DNA of 64,000 nt. It comes from Beggiatoa leptomitoformis (GTDB taxonomy: Bacteria; Pseudomonadota; Gammaproteobacteria; Beggiatoales; Beggiatoaceae). Below are positions 29,801 to 38,257 of the stretch, one piece after another (the stretch's first letter is position 1; every line of letters begins with the position of its first letter). The notes under the pieces are model-generated. The model did no database searches. It saw only the letters and a program-made list of their open reading frames with translations, and had not been told where the DNA came from. The stretch spans positions 1,612,001 through 1,676,000 of the forward strand of contig NZ_CP012373.2 of NCBI RefSeq assembly GCF_001305575.3, given 5' to 3'. The position numbers were made by a program, and so were the translations under genes.

Positions 29801-30326
29801 ATTAGCCCTAGCAGAAATGCAAGAATTAAGCGAGCGTTACACACACATTTATTTAGCCGCCAGTGTGTTACGCAAATCAATAGAACGCTATCGTGAACAA
29901 CATCAAGCCCCTTTATTACAACGGGCTAGCGAATTATTCGAGCGTTTAACGCTGGGTAATTTTCAAGGCTTACAAGTTGGTTTTCATGGGCAAACTGACC
30001 AACCAATTTTATTAGGCTTGCGCCAGTTAAACCGTGAAGGCATCGCCACCACAGGAATGAGCGATGGCACACGTGACCAACTTTATTTAGCTTTGCGCTT
30101 AGCCAGTATTGAACGATATTTAACTAAACAATCCATCATGCCATTAATAGTTGACGATATTTTATTAAATTTTGATGATGACCGCTCATTAGCAACTTTA
30201 AGCGTATTAAATGAAGTTGCCAAACACACCCAAGTATTATTTTTCACTCATCATCGACGCTTGGTAGAATTGGCACAAACGGCTGTAGAAGGCGTAATGG
30301 TGCATGAAATGAAGGATGTGGCGTAG
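26859..30326 (+). CDS. YhaN-like SMC/RecF-type ATPase
   Basis: From the ATG at 26859 the product is 1,155 residues; the frame is open upstream into the NUDIX spacer, but the conserved start MKLLHLNLAAFGRF fixes this codon. The head is an ABC ATPase: Walker A GTNEAGKST (33-41), then about 900 residues of coiled coil rich in Gln/Glu/Leu, then the signature GMSDGTRDQLYLALR and Walker B LIVDDILLNFDD close to the C-terminus. This is the YhaN/SbcC-like family thought to work in DNA repair with a YhaO/SbcD-type nuclease. No such nuclease gene is adjacent here. The gene is followed by carbonic anhydrase. Confidence 0.87.
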   Translation: MKLLHLNLAAFGRFTNKSLDFSATDTNFHVIYGTNEAGKSTTRRALTHWLFGIPERTGDAYLHAPDQLRIGGKLRNMSGEELLFYRRKGRKNTLLDWQMNPLAEDSLLPFLNGMTEARFTALFCFDHECLRQGGEDLLQGGGDVGESLFEAGTGSLKLRELLTELDREADELFKARASKPRLNQTIKAYKEACSRMKDCSLSATRWAEQAKSLDEAYIQHQLLSEKLRALRAEQHRLTRIQRTRPLLHRHQDVTQQLDPLRAVITLADDAATRRIQANLTLNTALAQEKQVRQTIAELQAQAESLIIPDALLTHKDTIYNLRERLGSHQKAARDLPGVRTEMRTIEAEAQMLLRRIYPQLTLSDVPTLFISNPQRERLKQLADAYPALREKQASLQDRLEKIQQQLIQQKNVLDGLALPPDLSELKAALGRALKQGDLEESLAKEDKEVRLLTVKADIGLKQLGLWTGNLALLEQVALPPTERVEQFDRRFKEVENDRQRVKEKLLETRQRVSSATQKINALQWAGEIPTEADLHKARDVRQQRWQSLKHAQATAEMYHTFEDTVQQADDIADRLRREAHRVAELAALMAEQQNAQREQEQQAKKWHGLNDQLAALTTEWETVWQALGIKPYLPAEMRSWLNDCQQLRQQAELLRERRQHLEVKQELIANLCQSLTQALVKLPQNSLPLSRLADLIEQAQACIAEITDLQHHRDDLERQIRNQTAEQQRLESSHYQATDALKTWQADWTKALLPLQLPFDTAPDTARNVLDSLEQILNKIDKISSLRRRIERMDEDADVFRHDVERVVQNLTPELFNEPVEQSVPMLSNRVSQAERELTRFEQLQQRLHSENERLHKIVDSVQTTQAQLQALLTQAHCHDLKSLEIAEQASAKKQMLQRQLHEVEQQLTEQGEGLSLLDLARAADAVEVEQLTEQLENCTAQIQTLEKERSEWDQKIGELRLLLKQMDGNADAARAADEAQLALAEMQELSERYTHIYLAASVLRKSIERYREQHQAPLLQRASELFERLTLGNFQGLQVGFHGQTDQPILLGLRQLNREGIATTGMSDGTRDQLYLALRLASIERYLTKQSIMPLIVDDILLNFDDDRSLATLSVLNEVAKHTQVLFFTHHRRLVELAQTAVEGVMVHEMKDVA

Positions 30327-30424
30327 TGTTTGTTAGTAACTGTATTGAATAGACCAAGTTAGACAACACTTGTTTAGTGTGTTCTATTTTAAGCTTTTTG
30401 TTTTTTTCTTAGGTTATTTATCTT

Positions 30425-31054
30425 ATGGAACTTAAAGATGTTTTTAAAAACAATGAAAAATGGATAGCTGATAAATTAGCAGCCGACCCAGATTATTTTA
30501 ATAAACTCTCACAAGGTCAAAATCCTGACATTCTTTATATTGGCTGTTCTGACAGTCGTGTGACGGCTGAAGAGTTAATGGGCGTGCAACCGGGTGAGGT
30601 TTTTATTCATAGAAATATCGCTAATATGGTGATTAGTATCGATGTTAATGTCATGTCGGTTTTAAATTATGCGATTAAACATCTAAAAGTAAATCATGTT
30701 GTTGTTTGTGGACATTATTGTTGTGGTGGGGTTAAGGCTGCAATGCAGTCAAAAGATTTGGGCATTTTAAATCCTTGGTTACGCAATGTTCGCGATGTGT
30801 ATCGGTTACATAAAAAAGAATTAAATGCCATTTTAAATGAGGATAATCGTTATAACCGTTTGATTGAATTAAATGTGCAGGAACAATGTATTAATTTAAT
30901 TAAAACGGCTGCCGTGCAACAAGCCCATAAAGAAAGAGGCTTAAAAGTGCATGGATGGGTTTTTGATATTTACACGGGTAAACTCATTGATTTAAAAATT
31001 GATTTTGATAGAATTTTAAAAGATATTATGGAAATTTATGATTTAGGGATGTAG
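30425..31054 (+). CDS. can: Beta-carbonic anhydrase
   Basis: A 209-residue protein aligning by eye with Escherichia coli Can along its whole length. Zinc ligands are visible: Cys and Asp in YIGCSDSRV (about 38-46) and His/Cys in VCGHYCCGG (about 97-105). It interconverts CO2 and bicarbonate in the cytosol, supplying bicarbonate for carboxylations. It precedes an MBL-fold hydrolase by 46 bp, probably a shared transcript. Confidence 0.94.
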   Translation: MELKDVFKNNEKWIADKLAADPDYFNKLSQGQNPDILYIGCSDSRVTAEELMGVQPGEVFIHRNIANMVISIDVNVMSVLNYAIKHLKVNHVVVCGHYCCGGVKAAMQSKDLGILNPWLRNVRDVYRLHKKELNAILNEDNRYNRLIELNVQEQCINLIKTAAVQQAHKERGLKVHGWVFDIYTGKLIDLKIDFDRILKDIMEIYDLGM

Positions 31055-31100
31055 TGTTTGCAATGCAACCTTTTATCTAATACTAACAGGAGTATTTTTT

Positions 31101-31793
31101 GTGATAGCGGAAAAACCTTTTTCAATTACTGCACTTGAACTTGGACCGATGGAAAATTTTATTTATTTAATCCATGACCATGCAACAAATCGTGCTGCTG
31201 TCGTTGACCCCGCATGGGATGTGCCTGCCATTATTGCAGCGGCTGAAGCACAAGACGTACAAATTACGGATGTGTTATTAACCCATAGTCATATTGACCA
31301 TATTAATGGATTGACTGAGTTATTAAAGGTTTATGATGCACAAATTCATTTATTGAAATCTGAAGCGCAGTTTTGGGGAAAATATCTGGATTTACCAACA
31401 TTGCATCACGGTGGTGATGTTGTGAAGGTGGGGAAAACCGAGATTGATATTTGGCACACACCGGGACATACACCGGGTTCTGCTTGTTTTCATTTGGCGG
31501 GTAATGTGCTGACGGGTGACACCTTATTTGTGTTTGGCTGTGGGCGATGTGATTTAAAAGGCGGAAATCCTGAAGAAATGTTTAATACATTAAAGCATAT
31601 AGGGACTGCGTTATCGGCTGATACGATTATCCATCCGGGACATAATTATGCACAAAATCCAACCTCAACCATCGCCGAGCAATTAGTGGGGAATCCTTTT
31701 ATGCACTTTGACCGTGTTAATGATTTTGTTGATTATAGAATGAATATTCACGATAAAATCAGAGATATACCTTATGAAGCCGTGCGTCGATAA
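31101..31793 (+). CDS. MBL-fold metallo-hydrolase (glyoxalase II-like)
   Basis: A 230-residue metallo-beta-lactamase-fold protein. The start is GTG at 31101 with an AGGAG RBS. The metal motif is THSHIDH near residue 69, followed by TPGHTPGS, GDTLFVFGCGRCDLKGG and HPGHNYAQNP. It resembles hydroxyacylglutathione hydrolase and related thiolester or persulfide-processing enzymes; motif I reads IDH where GloB often reads WDH. In a sulfur-oxidising host a persulfide-related substrate is possible, but this is speculation. It follows carbonic anhydrase on the same strand. Confidence 0.85.
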   Translation: MIAEKPFSITALELGPMENFIYLIHDHATNRAAVVDPAWDVPAIIAAAEAQDVQITDVLLTHSHIDHINGLTELLKVYDAQIHLLKSEAQFWGKYLDLPTLHHGGDVVKVGKTEIDIWHTPGHTPGSACFHLAGNVLTGDTLFVFGCGRCDLKGGNPEEMFNTLKHIGTALSADTIIHPGHNYAQNPTSTIAEQLVGNPFMHFDRVNDFVDYRMNIHDKIRDIPYEAVRR

Positions 31794-31813
31794 GTATTGT
31801 TATAAAAAGGGGC

Positions 31814-31870
31814 TGAATCAGGATTTTCAGCATTATTTAATATTCTGAAAAGCTGATGAATTCTGATTCA
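31814..31870. terminator. Branched hairpin between convergent genes
   Basis: Outer arms TGAATCAG (31814-31821) and CTGATTCA (31863-31870) enclose inner complementary ATTTTCAG / CTGAAAA segments. The structure lies between the MBL gene and the DUF3131 operon and can end transcripts from both sides. Confidence 0.5.
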
Positions 31871-31878
31871 ACACATTT

Positions 31879-33276
31879 TTATGGTTTTTTTGTACAGACA
31901 TCACGGGTTTGCGGAAAGCAGTAGGGAGGACGTTTAAATTCATCGGCAAGCAATACATCAATATAAGTTTGTTTTCCAACGGGTTTATATAATTTCCCTA
32001 CTTTTTTATAAAATAGCGATTCTAAAACGGTTGCGTTGGTTGCGCTGGTAAATGTTCGTTCATGCCCGCCTGTTTGTTCATAGCGTCCTTCGTACCAACC
32101 TTTATCACCTTGATACATCGTCTTAATAAGATTCATGAGTGCATCGGTATAAGGTGTTTTCCACAAAGCCCATAGACCAAAAGTTGCACGGGTTGATACG
32201 AGCGCGAGGTGTGGCAGGTAATTGCCTTCTGTATCCAAGGTATTCCATGCAAAGCCACCTGCAAAAATGCTGTCTTGTACAAAATAGGGTGCGAAACCAA
32301 TGGCATGGTCAGTACGTGCAGTAAAAATTTTGTCTTTTGCATAACGTTCTGCTTGTACTGCATAAATATTGCGTGCGCTATCTGCCATAAAGCTATCGGT
32401 GTAATACGTTGGTGTGCTTTGTGTGTCGTCGGTTTTGTCCCAATTAAGCTCTAATCCATGAAGTAAATAAGGCATACTCACAACGGGCGAGTAATTACCA
32501 ACTCGTCTTGGGTCGCGTGAATCATAAATAATATCAATGCCTAAAATATTTTTTACTGCATAGGGAACTTGGGTTTTATAAGTTTCAAATCCCCAAATTT
32601 GGTAGCCCGTTTGTGCATATTCGGTATAGCCAATGCGGGTATCATCGTACAGTTTTGCCGCTTGTTGTTCATCTTTGTATGCGCCTGAGATATTTCCACA
32701 ATCATCAACAATTTCGCAGAAATGCCAGCGCAGCACGGCTTTGTCAACATATTCGCTATATTGGGGTAAACGGGTTTTTAGGATGTGTAACCAAATGAGT
32801 AAACGCCCAATATCTACGGCTGACCAGCCAATATTGTCGGGTTCATTGGCGTAGTTGGTCATATTACCTTGACTGGCATGATATAACTTGTTGGGCAGTT
32901 TTCCAAAAGCAAGGTCTAGGCGATTGAGAAAATTGAGTAGCGTTGAAATGCGCTGGTCAAACACGTAGTCATTGATAAGCTTTAATTCTTTTGCGGCAAG
33001 GGTAGCGGCAATGGTATCGGCAATATCCCATAAACTTGCGGAGGGATAACCATCTTTAGTATTGACCATGCCCGTTGCAGGGTTATAGTTATTTTCAAAG
33101 TATAACCATGCAATTTTTGCCCATTGTTGTTCTTCTTCGGTTAAATCGCCGTGTCGCCCTTGATAAAAAATAGGCGAGGTTGATAGATTTTCCGCGCCAC
33201 GGTGTAAGCTACGCACAAGAACACCACAACTATTGAGCAGGCAAAAACAACTTAAAAAGAGAAAAACCCGTTTCAT
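31879..33276 (-). CDS. DUF3131 lipoprotein, paralogue 3 of a tandem set
   Basis: A 465-residue protein with a lipoprotein-type signal (CFCLLNSCG). The mature part carries the DUF3131 pattern: AWLYFENNYNPATGMVNTKDGYPSASLWDIAD near residue 58, then IGWSAVDIGRLLIWL, the DSRDPR and VSMPYLLHGLELNWD blocks and a WYEGRYE C-terminal block. The fold is predicted to be an alpha/alpha-toroid like glycoside-active proteins, which suggests carbohydrate binding or processing at the cell surface; no activity is proven from sequence. Last gene of a three-paralogue operon, 42 bp after the preceding one. Confidence 0.85.
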   Translation of the reverse strand: MKRVFLFLSCFCLLNSCGVLVRSLHRGAENLSTSPIFYQGRHGDLTEEEQQWAKIAWLYFENNYNPATGMVNTKDGYPSASLWDIADTIAATLAAKELKLINDYVFDQRISTLLNFLNRLDLAFGKLPNKLYHASQGNMTNYANEPDNIGWSAVDIGRLLIWLHILKTRLPQYSEYVDKAVLRWHFCEIVDDCGNISGAYKDEQQAAKLYDDTRIGYTEYAQTGYQIWGFETYKTQVPYAVKNILGIDIIYDSRDPRRVGNYSPVVSMPYLLHGLELNWDKTDDTQSTPTYYTDSFMADSARNIYAVQAERYAKDKIFTARTDHAIGFAPYFVQDSIFAGGFAWNTLDTEGNYLPHLALVSTRATFGLWALWKTPYTDALMNLIKTMYQGDKGWYEGRYEQTGGHERTFTSATNATVLESLFYKKVGKLYKPVGKQTYIDVLLADEFKRPPYCFPQTRDVCTKKP

Positions 33277-33318
33277 AGGTGGTCACAATCCTATTATGCT
33301 TGGTGGCGGAGTGGGTTG

Positions 33319-34746
33319 TTAATGTCCTGTTAAACATTGTTTTCCAACTTTTTCTGCATCCGTTTTTAAGGTTTTTTCCCACAGTCCTTCTGGCGGATTT
33401 TGCAGTGCATCAAATGCTAATAAATGCCCCATTGTTTTATAAAGTAATCCTTCTAGCATGATGCCGTTATTATTTGAGGTAAATGTTTGAATAACGCCTC
33501 TGCCATCTTCATAAACCCCTTCATAAAAACCTTTGGTTGGGTCATGTTTTTCTGCAATAAAATTAAAGAGACTATTGGTATAAGGGGTATCCCAAACAGC
33601 CCATAATCCCAGCGCGCCCTTTAATGCTACGGCGGAAAATTGCGGAACGTTTTTTCCTGTTTCTGTAATCGTGTTCCAAGGGAATCCATCCGTGTAGATA
33701 GTGTCGTACACAAAATAGGGGTCGCTGTCTAGTTGGTGTTCTGTGCGTGCGGTGAAAATGCCTGTCTGCCGATAGCGGGCTTCTTGTACAGCATAAACCC
33801 GTTTAGCAAAATCAAGCATGAAAGTATCCGTATGTTGGGCATTTACGGGTGATTTTGGAATAATGGTATTCCAGTTAAGTTCTAGTGCATCTAATACATA
33901 ACTTTCTGTCACCACATAATTATGAGCCACTAACTCGCGCGGGTCTCGGCTATCATAAGGAATATCAATATCATATATACTAACCGTTTTATAGGGTTCT
34001 ACTTTGCTGGCTTGTGGGGTTTTAAATCCCCATAGTTGAAAACCCTTTGCGGCATATTCTTCGTAGCCTAAGCGACCTTCCTGTACATACACCGTTTGTT
34101 GTTGGTCATTTAAGTGCGCACCAAACATCATGCCGTTTTTGTCTATCATATTGCAGAAATTCCAACGTAAGACAAAACTATCGATAAGGTCGGCGTATTT
34201 GGGAGCGGGATAGCGTAATTTAATAATTTTAAAAAGAATTAGCATTCTACCCAAATCTAACGCAGAAAATCCAATTTCTCCCGGTTGATTGGCATAATTT
34301 ACTTTTTCGGTGGTTTGTGTGTGATATACCTTGTTAGGCAATTCGCCACGAAATAAGTCGAGTTTACTCAAGGTTGTTAATAACGTGGTTAGACGGTCAT
34401 CAAATTCTGTCGCGTCTATTAAATCCAGCATCTGTGCTGCCATTAATCCGCCTAAATAAGACCCTGCGTCCCACATCGTCACTGAAGGATAATCTTGTAC
34501 AGCATTGACAAACCCTGTTTTTGCTTGGTAATTATTTTCAAAATATCGCCATGCAATTTGTGCCATTTGCCGTTCTTTTGCGGTTAAGGGCGCGGGCTTA
34601 CGAAATTCAGTTGCATGTTGTAGTGCGTCTTGCGTAATGCTACTGCTATGGGTTGGTAATGGACTTGGTACAGGCTCGCTAGGAGAATAAATATTGTTAC
34701 AAGCCACTAAAAATAAACTGTTAAATATCAAAAGAAAATAACGCAT
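33319..34746 (-). CDS. DUF3131 lipoprotein, paralogue 2 of a tandem set
   Basis: A 475-residue lipoprotein (signal MRYFLLIFNSLFLVACNN, Cys at 16). It shares all DUF3131 blocks with its neighbours: AWRYFENNYQAKTGFVNAVQ, YPSVTMWDAGSYLGGL, IGFSALDLGRMLILF, DSRDPRELVAHNYVVTESYVLDALELNW and GFYEGVYEDGRG. Gene spacing to paralogue 1 is 37 bp. The N-terminal anchor differs in kind from paralogue 1, suggesting the same catalytic or binding fold placed at different membranes. Confidence 0.87.
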   Translation of the reverse strand: MRYFLLIFNSLFLVACNNIYSPSEPVPSPLPTHSSSITQDALQHATEFRKPAPLTAKERQMAQIAWRYFENNYQAKTGFVNAVQDYPSVTMWDAGSYLGGLMAAQMLDLIDATEFDDRLTTLLTTLSKLDLFRGELPNKVYHTQTTEKVNYANQPGEIGFSALDLGRMLILFKIIKLRYPAPKYADLIDSFVLRWNFCNMIDKNGMMFGAHLNDQQQTVYVQEGRLGYEEYAAKGFQLWGFKTPQASKVEPYKTVSIYDIDIPYDSRDPRELVAHNYVVTESYVLDALELNWNTIIPKSPVNAQHTDTFMLDFAKRVYAVQEARYRQTGIFTARTEHQLDSDPYFVYDTIYTDGFPWNTITETGKNVPQFSAVALKGALGLWAVWDTPYTNSLFNFIAEKHDPTKGFYEGVYEDGRGVIQTFTSNNNGIMLEGLLYKTMGHLLAFDALQNPPEGLWEKTLKTDAEKVGKQCLTGH

Positions 34747-34783
34747 AGTAATTTATTCAGTCGGAGAAAAGAGAAATGAAAAA

Positions 34784-36091
34784 CTATCGAAGTTTTACCA
34801 ACTTTCCTGCACGTTGATAATTTAAACTTTCTAAAATAATGGCATTTGTATTAGCCGTAAGGGCTTTATTCGGTTGTTGACTGTGTTCGTATAATCCTGC
34901 ATACCAGCCGCGTTCTTTATCATATAAGCCGGTCACTGTTGCCATTAAACGTGCGGTGTAATCTGTTTCATATAAGGCATTCCAACCAAAAACGGCTTTA
35001 ACACTGAGGGATTTAAATTGACTTGCATCTTCTCCCTTATCTGTCAAGGTGTTCCAAAACTTTCCGCTACTAAAAATTGTGTTATATACAAAGTAAGGGG
35101 GTTCATCGATGTGGTCTTCGCTCACGGCAGTTAAAATATTAGTATTTTTAAAGCGTTCTGCCTGTGCCTGATAAACACGATATGCGAATTCAGCCGATGT
35201 TTGGTCCCAACCGAACTCTAACCCGTCTAAGATATAGGATTCACTAACAACATAATTATGCGCATCATATTGGTCGGGTGTGCGATTATCGGTTGGAATA
35301 TCTATATGATAAACTGATAAAAACTTAAGAAAATTAACATAATTCGCAGCAGTACCCACATCTAAACCTAATAATAATAATGATTTAGCTGCATATTGTT
35401 CGTAGCCTAATCGTCCTTCTTGCACATAATGAGTATCGCCTGCGCTATTCACGATAGCCCCCATCATTTGCCCATTGTGTACCAGTGCAGAAAAATCAAA
35501 GCGTCGCATAACAGATTGAATAGCAATAGTATGTTGTGGATATTGCCATACTAAGATATTAAACGGGACTAATAAACGGGCGATATCAATTGCTGACCAA
35601 CCGATGCCGCGAGCAATGGGATGATTATTGTAATCCGTCATTTCCAATGTTAGCGTATTATATGATTTATTAGGTAGTTTATTATCAAATAAGGGCATTC
35701 TTGCCAAACTGGTTAATAAAAGGGAAACCCGCTGGTCAAAACTAAAGGGGGAAATAATTTCCAATTGACGCGCACTGATTAATGCCATTAGATAGGAAGC
35801 AGTATCCCACATTGTGGTTGAAGGGTATTTATCCGCAGAATTAACCAATCCTGTCTGTGCCTGATAGTTTTTCTCAAAATACTGCCAAGCAATTTGTGCT
35901 TGCTCAATCTGAACCGTGCTTAATGCCTGTGATACACGTAAAGGATAATTAGCTTCTTTAGGAATATTCAAGGGATTATGCAGGGTACTATCTAACATAT
36001 TAAGACGCTCCACGATAAAAAAAGAAACCAATAAAGCAATGATAAAAACAATGTGGCTACGCGCTCGAACTAAGCCTTCTTTAAAAGTCAT
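34784..36091 (-). CDS. DUF3131 membrane-anchored protein, paralogue 1 of a tandem set
   Basis: A 435-residue protein with one N-terminal transmembrane segment (IVFIIALLVSFFIVERL, about 14-30) and no lipobox, so anchored in the inner membrane with the domain in the periplasm. DUF3131 blocks: AWQYFEKNYQAQTGLVNSAD, YPSTTMWDTASYLMALI, IGWSAIDIARLLVPF, VVSESYILDGLEFGWD and GWYAGLYEHS. First gene of the three-paralogue operon, divergent from the membrane protein gene at 36300. Confidence 0.87.
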   Translation of the reverse strand: MTFKEGLVRARSHIVFIIALLVSFFIVERLNMLDSTLHNPLNIPKEANYPLRVSQALSTVQIEQAQIAWQYFEKNYQAQTGLVNSADKYPSTTMWDTASYLMALISARQLEIISPFSFDQRVSLLLTSLARMPLFDNKLPNKSYNTLTLEMTDYNNHPIARGIGWSAIDIARLLVPFNILVWQYPQHTIAIQSVMRRFDFSALVHNGQMMGAIVNSAGDTHYVQEGRLGYEQYAAKSLLLLGLDVGTAANYVNFLKFLSVYHIDIPTDNRTPDQYDAHNYVVSESYILDGLEFGWDQTSAEFAYRVYQAQAERFKNTNILTAVSEDHIDEPPYFVYNTIFSSGKFWNTLTDKGEDASQFKSLSVKAVFGWNALYETDYTARLMATVTGLYDKERGWYAGLYEHSQQPNKALTANTNAIILESLNYQRAGKLVKLR

Positions 36092-36261
36092 TTGTGCTTC
36101 CCTAAATCAGTACAACGAGATTGAACTATGCCATTTTTAAATAATAAAGAAAATCAACAGTATTTTTATATAGCGTATATTCAACGCTACTTCTAAAACA
36201 TATTCAATATAATATGCTTAATTGCATCAACTCGGTGTTTAAATAATCATTTTTCAATTTA

Positions 36262-36278
36262 ACTTTACAATGCAAAGT
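36262..36278. promoter_or_regulatory. Operator-like palindrome, copy 1
   Basis: On the minus strand the 17-nt core reads ACTTTGCATTGTAAAGT, an imperfect dyad (ACTTT..AAAGT). The same core with two changes occurs at 37439-37455 ahead of the next operon. It lies 21 nt upstream of the membrane protein start and ahead of the winged-helix regulator gene, so it is probably that regulator's binding site. Confidence 0.65.
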
Positions 36279-36299
36279 AATTACGTTATCGTTATTTTC

Positions 36300-36896
36300 A
36301 TGGAAATTGACAAAGCCCTAAACCAATTGGCAGAAATTCACGCCCATCTATCCCGCACAGAATTTTATCGTGGATTGCGGGCGTTGCCTGTTGCACTCAC
36401 CGCCTTTAGCGCATTATTTGCAGCCGCATTACAATCAATTTGGTTAGACAAAAATCCTTATTATTTTCTTATGCTTTGGGTTAGTGTGGCGATTGTCAAT
36501 ATCTTGCTCACGCTGGGGTTGCTTGCGCACCGTTACTACCATCATCAAACCGTATTAGCCCGTGAAAAAGACCATGCAATGTTTTTACAATTTGCCCCGA
36601 CTCTCTTTGCGGGTGGCTTAGTCAGTTTAGTTGCTGGGCAGGTGGGGGAAGAGCTAATCCGCTACTTACCGGCCCTGTGGTGTTTAATTTTTGGACTCGG
36701 TGTATTTGCGTGTCGTCCTTACCTACCGTTTAAAATTTTTTGGGCGGGTACATACTACTTGTTTGCAGCAACGCTTCTTTTTATGCAAGCAACAACAGGC
36801 GATAGTTTACAGCCATTTAGCATGGGTTTAGCATTTGGTATTGGGCAATTATGTATTGCAGGGATTCTCTATTGGGATTTAGAGCGTCACAGCTAA
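36300..36896 (+). CDS. Hypothetical multi-pass membrane protein
   Basis: The ATG at 36300 is preferred (198 residues); the upstream in-frame ATG at 36270 lies inside the operator-like palindrome. After a short amphipathic N-terminus (IDKALNQLAEIHAHL) there are about five hydrophobic segments, for example ALPVALTAFSALFAAAL, FLMLWVSVAIVNILLTLGLL, YLPALWCLIFGLGVFA and AFGIGQLCIAGILYW. No known domain. It is followed after 16 bp by the winged-helix regulator, a pairing common in many bacteria whose role is not known to me. It may be a signal-sensing or effector partner of the regulator. Confidence 0.75.
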   Translation: MEIDKALNQLAEIHAHLSRTEFYRGLRALPVALTAFSALFAAALQSIWLDKNPYYFLMLWVSVAIVNILLTLGLLAHRYYHHQTVLAREKDHAMFLQFAPTLFAGGLVSLVAGQVGEELIRYLPALWCLIFGLGVFACRPYLPFKIFWAGTYYLFAATLLFMQATTGDSLQPFSMGLAFGIGQLCIAGILYWDLERHS

Positions 36897-36912
36897 CACA
36901 GGTTATTCCGTT

Positions 36913-37284
36913 ATGACAGCAGATAAACAAACAGGTCGTTATGCCTATGATGGCTTAGACCGCATCATGCACGAAAAAGCCCGTTTGGGAATTTTAACCT
37001 CACTTTTAACCCAAAAAGAGGGGATTTTATTTAATGATTTAAAAGTATTATGTACGCTAACGGATGGCAATTTAAGCCGCCATCTTAAAGCCCTAGAAGA
37101 AGAAGGCTTGGTTAATCTTGATAAAAGTTTTCAAAACAACCGACCTCAAACCCTCTGTTATTTAACACCAACAGGACGACAACGGTTTTTAGCCTATATT
37201 CAAGAATTAGAACGTGTTATTAAAGATACTGAATTAGCTGCAAAACAGCTCACAAATGAAAATGGGGATAGCATTGTCGCCTAA
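36913..37284 (+). CDS. Winged-helix transcriptional regulator (HTH_34 type)
   Basis: A 123-residue protein that is essentially one winged-helix domain: HEKARLGILTSLL, LFNDLKVLCTLTDGNLSRHLKALEEEGLVNLDKSF, TLCYLTPTGRQRFLAYIQEL, then a helical tail likely used for dimerisation. Such proteins are small MarR/ArsR-like repressors. It is co-transcribed with the preceding membrane protein, and a perfect rho-independent terminator follows directly. The shared palindromes at 36262 and 37439 are the likely operators, making it an autoregulator that also controls the following operon. Confidence 0.87.
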   Translation: MTADKQTGRYAYDGLDRIMHEKARLGILTSLLTQKEGILFNDLKVLCTLTDGNLSRHLKALEEEGLVNLDKSFQNNRPQTLCYLTPTGRQRFLAYIQELERVIKDTELAAKQLTNENGDSIVA

Positions 37285-37313
37285 AACCGCTTGTACTTAT
37301 CGCGGTTTTTTTA
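37283..37313 (+). terminator. Rho-independent terminator after the winged-helix regulator
   Basis: Stem AAAACCGC / GCGGTTTT with an 11-nt loop and a run of T afterwards, overlapping the end of the regulator gene. It separates the regulator operon from the DUF2236 operon. Confidence 0.85.
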
Positions 37314-37438
37314 ACCCTTAATAACTTTGTTATACAAAGGTTAAATAATGCGCACATTTTAGTTTATTAAGCAATAAATGTGTCAATCAGACTATATGCA
37401 ATAAGTCTCCCTATTATCGTCTTTTATTTTAATTATTT

Positions 37439-37455
37439 ACTTTGCAATATAAAGT
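37439..37455. promoter_or_regulatory. Operator-like palindrome, copy 2
   Basis: Core ACTTTGCAATATAAAGT, matching copy 1 (read on the opposite strand) at 15 of 17 positions and with the same ACTTT..AAAGT arms. It ends 8 nt before the DUF2236 start codon, so a bound protein would block transcription or ribosome access. Confidence 0.65.
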
Positions 37456-37463
37456 TATCTACT

Positions 37464-38246
37464 ATGCAAAACGACTATTTTGGCAGTGATATAACCCGTA
37501 AGATTTGGGGAGATATAGAGAATATTCTCTTGATTTATGTTGGTACAGCGGCTGAATTCCCATTGATTCATGAAAATCACTGGTTGTTCAAAAATTTAAC
37601 CTTTACCCAAAATCCCCAACAACGCTTTGTAAATACCTTTTTATACAACCAAACCCTGTTTTTTTCTCCTAAACAACAAGTCCCCCAAATGCTGATTGCT
37701 ATTCGTGCTATTCATCAGCGTTTAGAAGCTAGGCAAGAAACCAGTATTTCTAATCATGCTTTTATCGAAGTCTTAAGCATGTTAGTTGAATATGGTATTC
37801 AAGGTTATCAGTATTTACATAGAACTACCTTAAATTCAAGTGAAATAGAAGCGTATTATCAAGATATACACGTTATTGCTCAGGGAATGCAAATTAAAGA
37901 TTTTCCGCCAACTTATGCAACATTTTGTGAATATCGCGCACAACACATACAAACACAACTAACCAAAAACCTCTATACCACTAAATTTTATAATATTTAT
38001 CAACAAGATTTAGGAAAATGGCGTTATTGGATATTGTGCCAATTTCAAGCCTATTTTGTTGCCCCAGCAATTAGTCAACGGCTTGAATTACATCGTCATC
38101 CACTTTTTTACCTTGGTTATTGGGCTTATCCCTATCTTCGCTGTGCGTGGTTATTAGGGCTAATTTTGCGATTATTGGTAAAACCCGATGTTGTTACCGC
38201 TTTAACCGCGTTTAAACACATGGCTCAACCAAAGCATCGTTTTTGA
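37464..38246 (+). CDS. DUF2236 / MpaB-like oxygenase family protein
   Basis: I use the ATG at 37464 (260 residues); the open frame upstream runs through the operator. The product resembles the MpaB/latex-clearing protein family (DUF2236): an all-helical protein with LIYVGTAAEFPLIHENHWLF, NPQQRFVNTFLYNQTLFF and IRAIHQRLEAR, where the Arg/Thr and His correspond to positions conserved in haem-binding members. C-terminal hydrophobic segments (LGYWAYPYLRCAWLLGLILRLL in two parts) suggest membrane contact. Family members oxidise rubber or act in toxin synthesis, but most are uncharacterised. Followed by a di-iron ferritin-like gene after 11 bp. Confidence 0.7.
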   Translation: MQNDYFGSDITRKIWGDIENILLIYVGTAAEFPLIHENHWLFKNLTFTQNPQQRFVNTFLYNQTLFFSPKQQVPQMLIAIRAIHQRLEARQETSISNHAFIEVLSMLVEYGIQGYQYLHRTTLNSSEIEAYYQDIHVIAQGMQIKDFPPTYATFCEYRAQHIQTQLTKNLYTTKFYNIYQQDLGKWRYWILCQFQAYFVAPAISQRLELHRHPLFYLGYWAYPYLRCAWLLGLILRLLVKPDVVTALTAFKHMAQPKHRF

Positions 38247-38257
38247 GGATATTTATT

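Noticed and set aside
28079-29880. Several minus-strand ORFs opposite the YhaN-like gene
   Set aside because: Composition (Cys/Ser-rich) is that of an antisense shadow of a Gln/Glu-rich coiled coil.
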